DNA from: Nocardia speluncae NBRC 108251
Lineage (GTDB): Bacteria > Actinomycetota > Actinomycetes > Mycobacteriales > Mycobacteriaceae
Direction: 5' to 3'
DNA length: 64,000 nt
NCBI RefSeq assembly: GCF_001613245.1
Contig: NZ_BDBZ01000019.1
Location: forward strand, 1-64,000
Part shown: piece after piece, positions 1-11,022 of the stretch
Layout of the letters: each line of letters begins with the position of its first letter
Position numbering within the stretch: the first letter of the stretch is position 1
Program-made: the position numbers and the translations under genes
The notes under the pieces: generated by a model
The model's input: only the letters and a program-made list of their open reading frames with translations
Database searches by the model: none
What the model was told of the DNA's origin: nothing

Positions 1-2415
1 CGGCTGCGGGAGTTCGGCGATCTCCTGGGGTTCGACCTTCACCGAGATGAATTCCCGGGCCGCGCCGCCGGAGTCGGTGACGTAGTAGTTGGTGCGCAGA
101 GTGGCCAGCATCAGTCCCAGCATGGCCCGCAGGATGCGGTCCGCGTCCAGGCTGACCACCTGGTCGATCCGCTCACGTACCTGCTCTTCGAGCCGCTCGG
201 CATCGTCGGCGGAGTAGCGGTCCGGGTCGAACCGAGCGGCGAACAATCGCGCGAACAATCGCGCGGTATCCGGATAGGTGTGCAGGACGCGGGCGATATT
301 GACCTGGCTGTAGGGGAACCCGGCCTGCTGCAGGTATTTCGCGTAGGTCCGCAGGACGGCGACCTCACGCCAGGTCAGCCCGGCGCGCAGGACGAGTTCG
401 TTGAGTCCGTCGGCCTCCGCCCGGCCGTACCAGATGGCGTCGAACGCGTCGGTGAACCGATCGCGGACTCCGGCCGCCGCACTCGCCCGCGTACCCGGTA
501 CGCCCTCGAGTAGTTCGGCATCGAGGTCCTGATCGAGGGCGGCGCGCAACAACTCAGCGCTCGCCAGCAAACCGAAATCGTAGATCCACCGTTCGCCGAC
601 GGTACCGATACCGTCGGCTTCCCGCCGGATCCGGTACGGGCGCTCGTCGAGCACCTCCACCCCGAGACTCTGGAGCACCGGCAGCACTTGGCTCAGCGAG
701 ATCCCGGCGCCGCCGATATAGAGCGTGAACCGCCAGGAGCCGGCGGGTGCCTCGGCGACGCGGTACAGGTGTTGATCGATACTGCCCGTCCGCAACCGCT
801 CCAGACGATCGATATCGGCCAGCGCCCGCCGGGCGCTGAAATCCTGTTTGTAGCCGTCCGGGAACGCTTCGCAGTAGCGGCGCACGATCTGCGGGTCCAG
901 GACGGTCGAGGCACTCACCTCGTCGTTGAGATGGTCGTCCCAGGTGCGGCTCGCCTCACCGAGCAGGTTCTGGATGCGCAACCGCTCGGACTCGGAGATC
1001 TCCTCCGCCGAGGACACCCGCACCGGTTCGGTGGTATCGGCACCGGGCAGCCGGATGGTGAAATACACGCTCGCGAGCTCGCTTTCGCTCACCCGGGCCG
1101 AGTAGTCGATGGAGGCACCGCCGAGTTCGCGTACCAGGATGTCCTGCATCTCCAGCCGGACCGCGGTGGTGTATCGATCCCGCGGCAGGTACACCATCGC
1201 CGCGACGAAGCGGCCGTAGGGATCGACCCGCAGGAACAGTCGAACCTGCCGGCGCAGCCCCACATTGAGTACGGCGGCCGCGATGCGGCGCAGCGTGGCC
1301 GCATCGCAGGCGAACAGTTCGCTACGCGGGAAGCCCTGCATGACCTCGAGCATCGCCTGACCCGAGAACGAATCGAGTTCGAAACCGCTACCGGTGATGG
1401 CCGCGCGCACCCGTGTGCCCACCACGGGGATATCGAGGACGTTCTCGTGCAGCGCCGTCACGGTGAAAACACCTATGAACAGATGCTCGCCACGGATCTC
1501 GCCCGCGTCGTTCACGTCGGCCACACCGATGAAGAACGGGTAGACCGCCCGCTGCATGGTGACCGGGACCAGGCCCTGAGTCATCCGCAGCAGGCGCGGC
1601 GCACCGGTGACGACCGGTACCTGGAATCCGATCGCGGTGCCCGTATGCAGCACCCCGAGTGCAGATTCCGGAACCGGCACCGGCACCGATTCGCCGGCTT
1701 CGGTGCGATAACGCGCGTAGCCGAGCACGGTGAAATTGCCGGCGGCCATCCAGCGCAGCAACCCGGCGCAGTCCGAGGGCGCGATATCGGTATCTGCCGT
1801 AGCGACGGTGTCACCGGCCCGGTCGAGTCCGGCCGCGAGATCGTGGAGCACGGCGTGGATCGCTTCGGTATCGTTGCTCACCTGCCGGACATCGCCGATC
1901 ACTCCCGGTACAGCGGCGGCGATCTCGTCGAGTAGCTCGGCACTGGTCGCGGGATGCAATTGCAGGTGGATCCAGGATTCGCGACCCATCGCCGAGCCGG
2001 TGCGTTCGGCATCGGCATCGTGCGGCCGAGCCGCTCGCAACCGGCCGTCCGCATCCCGTTCCACCGTGACGATGGGATGGATGACCTCGCGCACCGTACC
2101 GCCGAGACGGGCCAGCAGGGCCGTGACCGAATCGACGAGCATCGGCATATCGTCGGTCACGATCTGCACCGCGGCACCCAGACCGGACCCGTCGTCGGGA
2201 TGGTGGACCCGCACCGAACCCTGACCCGGCTGCCGGGTCAGGGCAAGTGCGAGATGTGCCCGGAAGGTGAGCTCGGCACTGGAGATCTCACAGTCTGCCT
2301 CGTCGGTGCCCACATGCCGGAAATATCCCTCCTCCAGAGCGTGGAGGCCGGCACGGAGGTTGTCCGGCAGTTCGGCAACCCAAGCCTCGCTGGACAATTC
2401 GGACGAGACCGTCAT
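1..2415 (-). CDS. gdh: NAD-specific glutamate dehydrogenase, large type (N-terminal half; continues past window start)
   Basis: Oxidative deamination of glutamate to 2-oxoglutarate with NAD+, cytoplasmic. The reading frame is open from an ATG at 2415 to base 1 (805 codons). The protein would be about 1,600 residues in this family, so only the N-terminal regulatory half is present. Early residues include the stretch DDMPMLVDSVTALL followed by REVIHPIV, typical of the N-terminal region of large GDHs. A GGGAG ribosome site lies just upstream of the ATG. The next gene upstream is ettA. The gdh-ettA-ssb order is the same as Rv2476c-Rv2478c in M. tuberculosis (recalled, not searched). The catalytic dehydrogenase domain lies outside the window. 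Confidence 0.9.
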   Translation of the reverse strand, partial: MTVSSELSSEAWVAELPDNLRAGLHALEEGYFRHVGTDEADCEISSAELTFRAHLALALTRQPGQGSVRVHHPDDGSGLGAAVQIVTDDMPMLVDSVTALLARLGGTVREVIHPIVTVERDADGRLRAARPHDADAERTGSAMGRESWIHLQLHPATSAELLDEIAAAVPGVIGDVRQVSNDTEAIHAVLHDLAAGLDRAGDTVATADTDIAPSDCAGLLRWMAAGNFTVLGYARYRTEAGESVPVPVPESALGVLHTGTAIGFQVPVVTGAPRLLRMTQGLVPVTMQRAVYPFFIGVADVNDAGEIRGEHLFIGVFTVTALHENVLDIPVVGTRVRAAITGSGFELDSFSGQAMLEVMQGFPRSELFACDAATLRRIAAAVLNVGLRRQVRLFLRVDPYGRFVAAMVYLPRDRYTTAVRLEMQDILVRELGGASIDYSARVSESELASVYFTIRLPGADTTEPVRVSSAEEISESERLRIQNLLGEASRTWDDHLNDEVSASTVLDPQIVRRYCEAFPDGYKQDFSARRALADIDRLERLRTGSIDQHLYRVAEAPAGSWRFTLYIGGAGISLSQVLPVLQSLGVEVLDERPYRIRREADGIGTVGERWIYDFGLLASAELLRAALDQDLDAELLEGVPGTRASAAAGVRDRFTDAFDAIWYGRAEADGLNELVLRAGLTWREVAVLRTYAKYLQQAGFPYSQVNIARVLHTYPDTARLFARLFAARFDPDRYSADDAERLEEQVRERIDQVVSLDADRILRAMLGLMLATLRTNYYVTDSGGAAREFISVKVEPQEIAELPQP

Positions 2416-2510
2416 TTCCCACTCCCTTGGATGCGGATTTTTTCGGAAGACATACCGATGCCGCCCCGAGGGTAGTCCCGCAACCGGGTCGCAGGAAAAA
2501 ATTTACGGCG

Positions 2511-4187
<1,677 letters not shown>

Positions 4188-4222
4188 GGCGATCACCCTA
4201 TCCGTCAAACATCGGTGCGGTT

Positions 4223-4723
4223 TCACACGTCGGCGTTCACCGGCCGGTCGCCGGATGCCGACTCTTCCCCCGGTGGATGGTCCTGCTCCCCCGCCATCCT
4301 GTCCCCGGCCCTCGCAGCGTCGGGATCGGCCGGATTATTCCCGGTCACCATCGCATACCCGGTGCGCCGTCGCACCACCTGGGCGGTGCAGCGGCTGAGA
4401 TCGGGCCCCACGGTATGGGCCCGCATCTCCAGGTCCCGGCGTTCGGCGCCGTCGCGGGTGCGGTACTCGTTCGACCGCAGCTGCCCCTGCACGATCACCG
4501 GATCGCCGCGGTGGACGGAGGCTTCGACGCCGGCCACCAGCCGCCGCCAGCAGCTCACCGTCAGGAACAGCGTCCCGTTGTCCACCCATTCACCCGATTC
4601 CCGGTCCAGCCGGCGCGCGGTACTGGCCAATCGGAAGCTCAGCACCTGCTCGCCGCTCGCAAGATCGCGCTTGACCGGCTCGGTCACCACCGTACCCACC
4701 ACTGTTGCCAGAGTTTCGTACAC
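4223..4723 (-). CDS. ssb: Single-stranded DNA-binding protein paralogue
   Basis: A 166-residue protein with one OB fold in its first 110 residues (MYETLATVVGTVVTEPV at the N terminus, FLTVSCWRRLVAG in the core, GDPVIVQGQLRSNEY near the end of the fold). The remainder is a charged, probably disordered tail. It lacks the acidic DDDIPF-type tip that recruits replication partners in the main SSB, so it is probably an accessory SSB (SsbB-like) rather than the essential replicative one. It is 35 bp upstream of ettA on the same strand, matching the Rv2478c-Rv2477c pair. The stretch 4724-5019 upstream has no gene that I can see and probably holds the promoter. Confidence 0.85.
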   Translation of the reverse strand: MYETLATVVGTVVTEPVKRDLASGEQVLSFRLASTARRLDRESGEWVDNGTLFLTVSCWRRLVAGVEASVHRGDPVIVQGQLRSNEYRTRDGAERRDLEMRAHTVGPDLSRCTAQVVRRRTGYAMVTGNNPADPDAARAGDRMAGEQDHPPGEESASGDRPVNADV

Positions 4724-5019
4724 GAGTCCACCCCTTCGTCGAGCCCGGCGTCACCGGGCGACCCCCGCCCCGCAGCCCGGGAACGAATTCATCGTGCCCG
4801 CTTCCGAGGCACCCCGCCGGAAGAAATCGACATCTGTGGACAACTCCCCGTCACCGGCGAGATTGTGGAAATCACCGTCCTCACTCACACAGCGACGGAG
4901 CTGGGAAACCACCGGCCACTCGATCGGAAGCGGCGGATGCCCGATCGCGCGGCCCGGCCGAGCGCCATCGGCACTACCGGTACCAGCTCCTGTGCGGGCG
5001 GACTGTCCGGGCTGCCGGT

Positions 5020-5988
5020 TCAGAGCACCGGGAGCTCGGTATTGGCCCCGCACAGTACGATCACCGGGCGCTGACCGTCCGGCGGAACGTAGGCACCGCT
5101 GAGAATCGCCGCCAGGGCCACCGCTCCGGACAGTTCCACCACGATACGGAATTCCCGCCACAGGTAGTCGCGAGCCTCGGTGATCGCATCGTCGGTGACC
5201 AGGACCGAGCGGACCCCGTAACGGCGGGCGATATCGAACGAGATCGCCCCGAGCCGCGTTGCCCCCAGGGCATCGGCGGTGATGCTGGAGATCTCGACAT
5301 CGACCGGTTTGCCCGCGGCCAGGGCCGCATGCATTGTCGGGATACCTTCGGGTTCCACCCCCACGATCTCCCGGCGCCGTCCGGCGGCCGCCGCGATCCC
5401 GCCGACCAGGCCACCACCGCCGACGGCGACCAGAACAGGCGGGCGGGCGCGCACCTGCTCCTCGATTTCCAGACCGATCACTCCCGCACCGGCCACCACC
5501 GCGGGCAGATCATAGGCGTGCAACTGGAGCGCACCGCGTTCCGCGGTGATCTCACGCGCGTGCTCGTAGGCCTCGGCATAGGTGGTTCCGTGCCAGCGCA
5601 CCTCCGCACCGTGCGACCACATCGCCGCGACTTTGGTATGTGGCGCCGATTCGGGCACCACCACCGTGCAGGATTTACCCATGCCGGCTGCGGCCAGGGC
5701 CGCCGCTATGCCCGCGTTTCCCCCGGATGCGATCACGACATCTTCCGGGCACACCCGCTCCGACAACAGCGCGTTGTAGCTGCCGCGCACCTTGAACGTG
5801 CCGCCGTGTTGCAGATACTCCAGTTTCAAGGTGACCGGCACTGGCCCGCCCGGCCCCGGAACGACAGTGTGGAACACCGGGGTCTTACGGATATGCCTGC
5901 CCAGCCGCCGCCGCGCAGCGCGTACATCGGACCGGTAGATGCGGCGCAACGGTTGCAGGGGTGTCAGCGGGGTTTTCTGCTCGGTCAT
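5020..5988 (-). CDS. Threonine/serine dehydratase-like PLP enzyme (fold type II)
   Basis: Pyridoxal-phosphate lyase expected to deaminate threonine or serine to the 2-oxo acid and ammonia; the exact substrate cannot be read from the sequence. The 322 residues include the PLP lysine in GGTFKVRG (K66), the substrate loop ASGGNAGIA and the phosphate-binding loop GGGGLVGG near residue 190. There is no C-terminal ACT-like regulatory domain, so it resembles the short catabolic or racemase-like enzymes rather than feedback-inhibited IlvA. Its ATG follows directly after the TAG stop of the CopD-CtaG gene (TAGATG), which suggests translational coupling. No functional link between the two is obvious. 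Confidence 0.8.
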   Translation of the reverse strand: MTEQKTPLTPLQPLRRIYRSDVRAARRRLGRHIRKTPVFHTVVPGPGGPVPVTLKLEYLQHGGTFKVRGSYNALLSERVCPEDVVIASGGNAGIAAALAAAGMGKSCTVVVPESAPHTKVAAMWSHGAEVRWHGTTYAEAYEHAREITAERGALQLHAYDLPAVVAGAGVIGLEIEEQVRARPPVLVAVGGGGLVGGIAAAAGRRREIVGVEPEGIPTMHAALAAGKPVDVEISSITADALGATRLGAISFDIARRYGVRSVLVTDDAITEARDYLWREFRIVVELSGAVALAAILSGAYVPPDGQRPVIVLCGANTELPVL

Positions 5989-8028
5989 CTACTTCATTGC
6001 CCGATCTCGCTTGGCCAATTGGGCGAACATGGCATTGTGCGCGGCCAGTTCCGCGTCGTCGTCGCGTTCCGCCGCACGGTCGGTGCGCCGGGCCAGCCGG
6101 GCATCACTACGCGACCACTGGATCAGCAATGCCAGCATCACGACCACCAGCGGCACCTCGCCGCTGGCCCAGGCCAGACTGCCACCGGTGCGCTGATCGC
6201 CCAGCAGGTCGGAATGCCAGTCCAGGCCGAGGCTGCGGTAGAACCAGCCGCCGAGCACGGTGCTCATACCCATCAGCACCACGCCGAAGAACGCGTGGAA
6301 GGGCAGGGATCCGAACACCATGGCGAGTTTGGTGAGCGGTTCCACCCGGCGTGGCTTCGGGTCGATACCGATCACCACCCAGTAGAAGAGGTAGCCGCTG
6401 GCCAGGAAATGCAGATTCATCAGCAGGTGGGCGGCATGCGAATCGACGAAGGTGTCGAATATCCCGCCCAGGTACAGGGCGTAGAAACCGGCCACGAATA
6501 CCACGGAGGCGACGATGGGGTGGGTGAGGAAACGCGAGACCGGATTGTGCACGGCCGCCAGAATCCACTCCCGCGGGCCCGGCGCTCCGTCCCGGCCGGC
6601 CGGTGGCAGTGCGCGCAACGCGAGCGTCACCGCTCCGCCGAGCGCAAACAGGATCGGCACCAGCATCGACAGGGCCATATGCGCGCCCATGTGCACGCTG
6701 AACATCGCGGGCGAGTAGCGGCCGACACCGGACGAGGTCGTGAACAGCAGTACGGCGCACCCCAGCATCCAGGCCAGAGTCCGGCCCATCGGCCAGCTGT
6801 CGCCGCGCGCCCGCAACCGGCGGACACCCAGCAGGTACAGCACCGCCAGGACGATGGCGAGCGTGCCGAAGATCAGGTCGAACCGCCAGTCGAACAGCAG
6901 CCGGGAGACGGTGGGTGGGCCCGCCAGCCCGTACCCGAGTTCCACTTCGATCGGGGTCGGCACGCTGGTCGGCGGCGGTGGCGGCGTCCGTCCCAGCCCC
7001 GCCGCCAGGCCCATGGTCGCCGCGAATATCAGCGTTTCCACACCCGCGAACCGGGCCAGTGCGAGCCGGTTTCCCGGTTCGGCGGCCAGCGCCGGCAACG
7101 CCGAGCGCCGCTGGAAGTATCCGATCACGCCGAGCACGATCAAGGCTGCGGCCTTGGCGAGCACCAGGCGACCATAGGTGCTGGTGAACAGTTCGTCCAT
7201 GGGGACGCGAACCCAGGAGTTCACGACCCCGCTCACTGCGAGCACCACAAACGAAACCGCCGCCAGCGGGGAGAACCTGCGGGCAGCGAGGCCGGTGTGC
7301 GTACCGTCGCGCAGCGCGTGCACGAGCAGCGCGACCAGACCGCCCACCCAGACCGCGGCGGCGATCAAATGCAGGATCAGGCTGTTGGTAGCCACATCGT
7401 GCGCTCCGCCCGAGGAGGAATGGCCCGTGAGCGCCAGCGGCATCATCACCGCGACCGATCCGGCGAACAGAACCGGTGTCCACCCCCAGCGCAGCGCCAA
7501 CCGGCACGCGAGGGCCAGCAACAACGCGCCGACGGCGGTGACCCGCCATGTACCGGCCAATTCGATCTGGTCGATCACGCCCCACAGCTCCTGCGGTGCC
7601 AGGACCTCGGTTACCGGCCGGCCGGTGCTGTCGGAGACCGTCAGCGGTACCAGCAGCGCAGCACAGACCGCCCAGGCGAACGCCAGACCCGAAGCCCGCC
7701 GGACAGCGCGGTAGCCGCCGGTATCGAGCAGTCCACTGCGCTGCGGCGGAACGAGGAAGGCAGCGAAGAGCAGGGCGCCCACGGTGAGCGCCGCGAACAG
7801 ATCGGCGAGGGCCCGTACCGCGGGCAGACCGTAGGTCGTGAGGGGGCCGGGGTCGGGGATTCCCAGTAGACCCAGCGCCTGGGCCGCCGAGGCACTCACC
7901 ACCAGGATCGCCACCAGTGCCGCCAGTGTTCCGGCGACCACGGTGAGGGCGCTGGTCACAGCCGCCGACCCGCCCGGCCGACCGGCCTCGGCGGTGGGTT
8001 CGACGGCGGGGGCCTGGACTGACGACAT
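5989..8028 (-). CDS. CopD-CtaG fusion: copper import / cytochrome c oxidase assembly membrane protein
   Basis: A 679-residue polytopic membrane protein. The N-terminal half is CopD-like (copper-resistance type, for example the HSSSGGAHD segment and HLIAAAVWVGGLVALL). The C-terminal half is CtaG (caa3-type oxidase assembly), with FSVHMGAHMALSML, DSHAAHLLMNLHFL and LPFHAFFGVVLMGMS supplying histidines that probably handle copper. M. tuberculosis Rv0102 has the same fusion as I recall. The likely role is copper delivery to cytochrome oxidase. I chose the ATG at 8028 (MSSVQAPAVEP), which leaves a short cytoplasmic leader before the first helix; the frame stays open to 8151, but that extension is not membrane-like. 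The gene ends directly against the dehydratase start. Confidence 0.85.
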   Translation of the reverse strand: MSSVQAPAVEPTAEAGRPGGSAAVTSALTVVAGTLAALVAILVVSASAAQALGLLGIPDPGPLTTYGLPAVRALADLFAALTVGALLFAAFLVPPQRSGLLDTGGYRAVRRASGLAFAWAVCAALLVPLTVSDSTGRPVTEVLAPQELWGVIDQIELAGTWRVTAVGALLLALACRLALRWGWTPVLFAGSVAVMMPLALTGHSSSGGAHDVATNSLILHLIAAAVWVGGLVALLVHALRDGTHTGLAARRFSPLAAVSFVVLAVSGVVNSWVRVPMDELFTSTYGRLVLAKAAALIVLGVIGYFQRRSALPALAAEPGNRLALARFAGVETLIFAATMGLAAGLGRTPPPPPTSVPTPIEVELGYGLAGPPTVSRLLFDWRFDLIFGTLAIVLAVLYLLGVRRLRARGDSWPMGRTLAWMLGCAVLLFTTSSGVGRYSPAMFSVHMGAHMALSMLVPILFALGGAVTLALRALPPAGRDGAPGPREWILAAVHNPVSRFLTHPIVASVVFVAGFYALYLGGIFDTFVDSHAAHLLMNLHFLASGYLFYWVVIGIDPKPRRVEPLTKLAMVFGSLPFHAFFGVVLMGMSTVLGGWFYRSLGLDWHSDLLGDQRTGGSLAWASGEVPLVVVMLALLIQWSRSDARLARRTDRAAERDDDAELAAHNAMFAQLAKRDRAMK

Positions 8029-8163
8029 AGCTTCGAGAGTAGTTCGGCGGGCCCCGGCGGGCCCGGCGGGGCCATTTTCGGACACGCCAAAACAAACGAT
8101 CGGATCGATCGCTACACTTTTCGGCTGGACAGCGCGGCCGTTGTCCGCCATGGTGGAAACACT

Positions 8164-8237
8164 GCCTCCGTAGCTCAGTTGGATAGAGCAAGGGCCTTCT
8201 AATCCCTAGGTCGCAGGTTCGATTCCTGCCGGGGGCG
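8164..8237 (+). tRNA. tRNA-Arg(TCT)
   Basis: Cloverleaf read by hand: acceptor GCCTCCG pairs with CGGGGGC (one G-U), D arm GCTC/GAGC, anticodon loop CTTCTAA with anticodon TCT, T arm GCAGG/CCTGC with loop TTCGATT, discriminator G. CCA is not encoded. The anticodon stem AGGGC/TCCCT has one mismatch at its loop-closing pair. Confidence 0.93.
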
Positions 8238-8240
8238 CTC

Positions 8241-8281
8241 CACCCACCCGACTGAGCTGTTCGGGCCAGTCGGAGTGGGTG
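8241..8281 (+). terminator. Terminator hairpin after tRNA-Arg
   Basis: Arms CACCCACCCGACTG (8241-8254) and 8267-8281 pair over 14 bp with one bulged A; the loop is 12 nt. It starts four bases after the tRNA. No long T tract follows, which is common for actinobacterial terminators. Confidence 0.65.
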
Positions 8282-8485
8282 TACCCATCTCGATGCGGTA
8301 CAAACACGCCAGATCCACCGTGGTTTCAGGTTTTCCGGGTTCATCGTGCCCATAAAAGCGGGTGCCTGCGGAGATGTGGTTGCTTCCGCACTCACCGCCC
8401 CGCCCGCGCATGGCCGTATCCGAATCGAACCGGTTCGCCATGAGGGGCCGGTGACCGAGCCGACTCGGCGACACACCGGCGGATG

Positions 8486-9592
8486 TTATTCGCCGCGCTC
8501 CGGCCCGGGCCGCGAGACGAGCCGGAGCCCGAACAGCAGGTCGGTGTTGCGCACATACTCCGGCTGCTCCTGGCCACGCAGCAACCCCGACTGGCGAATC
8601 CAGCTGCGGTGCCAATGATGCGATTCCGGTAAGGCAATCCCACAGTGCGCGGCGGTGTCGCGGAGCCGTGCACCAGCAGCACCTATCGCACCGGTGAACA
8701 GTTTCAAGCCACCCTCCGGGTGGTTTTCCCGATAGGCGCAGGCATCCTCCAGCAGGGGCCGAGCAGCGGGCGGGATCACCCAGACATACACATCGGCGGC
8801 CTGCGAGTACCCGATCGGCCCGGTGAATACGAGTGCATCGCCGGTCGACGCCACGCGTGGCACGCAACCCAGCTCCACCGCGGTGGCGCCGGTGAAAAGC
8901 ATTGTCGCGAGAGCCGCGGCATCGACCGGATCGGCGGTCCGGGCCCGGATCCATTCGACGGTCCTGGTATCGAGACGCACGGTGGTCATCCCGGTACCTA
9001 CTGAATAATTGAGGTCGGGTGGCAGCTCCAGGCGCATACCGTGCAGCAGGAAGGCCGCTTGGGCGCCACGCAACCGGACCACCGTGTGCCCGCGCCCCCG
9101 GCTGCCTGCGACGAATCCGCCGAGAAAACGATAGAGCCCGAGAATGTCCAGCCATTCGTCGGTCGGGCCCACCGCGCGGGCGGGCGGAAACCGTCGCGCC
9201 GCGGGACGTGGCCGCAGCACGGTCCGCATCCGGTCGGCCCAGGCCACCTCGTTGCGCCCGAACCAGATCGGGTCGGTCCGGCTGTCCAGGTTGTGGCGGC
9301 AGGGTTGACCGCTGCGCGTGGTGAACCACCGGCAGGCCGCTTCGAGACCTTGGGTGTACACGGCGTCCACTCGTGCGAATTCCGCCGGTGTCAGGCGCCG
9401 GTAGGCGTCGCCGCGGAAGGTGGCGACATCGCTGTCCGGGATTCGTGCAAGTAGGTCGTCGCCGGTGGTCAGAGCCACCCGGAGCCGAGGACTGTGTCCC
9501 GCGTCGCGGTATCCCATTTGCCGGGTCCCCGGCTCCGGCACCCGATACTGCAGTGGGGTCGAACGCAATGTTGGACCGGTGGTCTCGGTCAC
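8486..9592 (-). CDS. Unrecognised protein, possible inactive tyrosine-recombinase relative
   Basis: A 368-residue protein I do not recognise. Residues about 205-345 follow the pattern of a tyrosine-recombinase catalytic domain. AALATMLFTGATAVELG (about 226-242) resembles the usual box I helix (LLLYTGLRxSEL), but the catalytic Arg is absent. IPPAARPLLEDA resembles the helix before the second box, and HHWHRSWIRQSGLL (about 325-338) sits where H-x-x-R is expected. No clear nucleophilic Tyr context is seen, although a YVRNT segment lies at about 346. There are no membrane segments or signal peptide. It points toward tRNA-Arg, whose 3' end is 250 bp away, which fits a decayed or domesticated integrase. 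The assignment is weak; a lineage-specific protein of other function is equally possible. Confidence 0.4.
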   Translation of the reverse strand: MTETTGPTLRSTPLQYRVPEPGTRQMGYRDAGHSPRLRVALTTGDDLLARIPDSDVATFRGDAYRRLTPAEFARVDAVYTQGLEAACRWFTTRSGQPCRHNLDSRTDPIWFGRNEVAWADRMRTVLRPRPAARRFPPARAVGPTDEWLDILGLYRFLGGFVAGSRGRGHTVVRLRGAQAAFLLHGMRLELPPDLNYSVGTGMTTVRLDTRTVEWIRARTADPVDAAALATMLFTGATAVELGCVPRVASTGDALVFTGPIGYSQAADVYVWVIPPAARPLLEDACAYRENHPEGGLKLFTGAIGAAGARLRDTAAHCGIALPESHHWHRSWIRQSGLLRGQEQPEYVRNTDLLFGLRLVSRPGPERGE

Positions 9593-10128
9593 GCCAACGT
9601 CCCCCTGGATGGCCGGCCCGCCATATTGTGCCTTGTCGTTGCCATGCAGAACATTCGATCACCTACTTCAACCATGAGGAAGTAAATCAACCAGAACTCA
9701 ACAGCACTTGACAATTCGCCGGACGATTTTCAGGTCCGACAATGTCGGCGGTCCGGCAAAGAAAAGACCGAAAACCTGGGAACAGCCTGTTCCCCCTGGG
9801 TGCGACGCGGACACACGGCAGCGAAACGCTTCACGCGAGTTGGCCGACCGGTTGCTACCGACTGTGAAAATCTTGAATCCACATAATTATTCGGCGAGCC
9901 CGGCACCACACCACACCGTCCAGTACCGAATTACCCGGCATATACCCACGACGCTATTCTCCGGATCAACGAATGGCAGGCATTTCAGAACTCGATAAAC
10001 CCCCGGGAAACAGTCGAATAGCTGCTGGTTCGCTGACGCTACCGCCGCGAGGATGAATGGCCCGGACCGGTGCATACCACCGGCGGCACACACCCCACCA
10101 GGATCCGCCCTGCATTCTGACCTAGGGT
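9593..10128. other. Intergenic region with nested inverted repeat
   Basis: A 536-bp stretch between divergent genes, visibly richer in A/T than its surroundings, with no convincing gene. A nested inverted repeat lies at 9718-9757: outer arms GCCGGAC/GTCCGGC and an inner hairpin CCGAC-AAT-GTCGG. TTGACA at 9709-9714 could be a -35 box, but I see no good -10 box at the right distance. Confidence 0.45.
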
Positions 10129-10938
10129 GTGCGAATGGGTTTGCCTTCGCCTACCGCCGACAGCCGCGCTGTTGTGACCGGGGCCTCATCCGGAATCGGG
10201 ACCGCCCTCGCGGCGGAACTCGCCCGCCGGGGCCATTCGCTGATTCTGGTGGCACGCCGGGGTGAGCTGCTGGACGAACTCGCCGATCGGCTCACCCGCA
10301 CCCACGGCATCACCGCGGAAGTCCGCGCGGTCGATCTGGCCGACCGGGCGCAACGCACGCCGCTCAGCGAAGAATTGGCCGGGCGCGATATCTCGATTCT
10401 GTGCAACAACGCCGGTATCGCGACCTTCGGGCCGATCACCGGCCTGGATCCGGGTTACGAGCGTGCCCAGCTCGAGCTGAACGCGGTCGCGGTGCAGGAT
10501 CTGACCCTGGCGGTGCTGCCCGCCATGCTGGCCCGGCGCGCCGGCGGCATCCTGGTCAGCGGTTCGGCCGCCGGGAATATGCCTATCCCGAACAACGCCA
10601 CCTACGCGGCGAGCAAGGCATTTGCGAACACTTTCACCGAATCCCTGCGCGGCGAGCTGAAAGGTACTGGGGTGCACGTCACACTCCTGGCCCCCGGCCC
10701 GGTCCGTACCGAAGCCCCCGACCCCTCCGACGCCTCGCTCGTCGACCGGATGGTCCCGGATTTCCTCTGGGTCTCCTCCGAGTACACCGCACGGATTTCG
10801 ATCGACGGGCTCGCCCGCAACAAAACCCGGGTGGTACCGGGGCTGATCGGCAAGGGAATGAGCACCGCCGGCAACTATGGTCCGCGCGCGCTCACAGCTC
10901 CCGTCGCAGGCGCCTTCTACAAGAAGCTCGGCGGGTGA
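10129..10938 (+). CDS. cmrA: CmrA-like short-chain dehydrogenase, 3-oxo-mycolate reductase candidate
   Basis: NADPH-dependent reductase of the SDR family. The family member CmrA (Rv2509 / C. glutamicum) reduces the 3-oxo group left by Pks13 condensation in mycolic acid synthesis. The 269 residues show VVTGASSGIG (cofactor loop, about residue 15), LCNNAGIA, catalytic Ser in LVSGSAAGN and YAASK (Tyr and Lys). I use the GTG at 10129; an ATG at 10135 is equally possible. The assignment to CmrA rests on its position next to orn, as in Rv2509-Rv2511, plus the mycolate setting; the motifs alone only prove an SDR. Confidence 0.75.
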   Translation: MRMGLPSPTADSRAVVTGASSGIGTALAAELARRGHSLILVARRGELLDELADRLTRTHGITAEVRAVDLADRAQRTPLSEELAGRDISILCNNAGIATFGPITGLDPGYERAQLELNAVAVQDLTLAVLPAMLARRAGGILVSGSAAGNMPIPNNATYAASKAFANTFTESLRGELKGTGVHVTLLAPGPVRTEAPDPSDASLVDRMVPDFLWVSSEYTARISIDGLARNKTRVVPGLIGKGMSTAGNYGPRALTAPVAGAFYKKLGG

Positions 10939-11022
10939 CGGACCGCCCGCCGGAAGTCGTTCACAGATCGTGACCACCGCGACTGCACCGCACGAACAGC
11001 CGGGCTGATTAGGGTAGGACGA

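Noticed and set aside
4705..7869. Very long open frame on the plus strand (over 1,000 codons)
   Set aside because: Antisense to the dehydratase and CopD-CtaG genes. Composition is Arg/His/Gly-rich without domains, a usual effect of high third-position GC.
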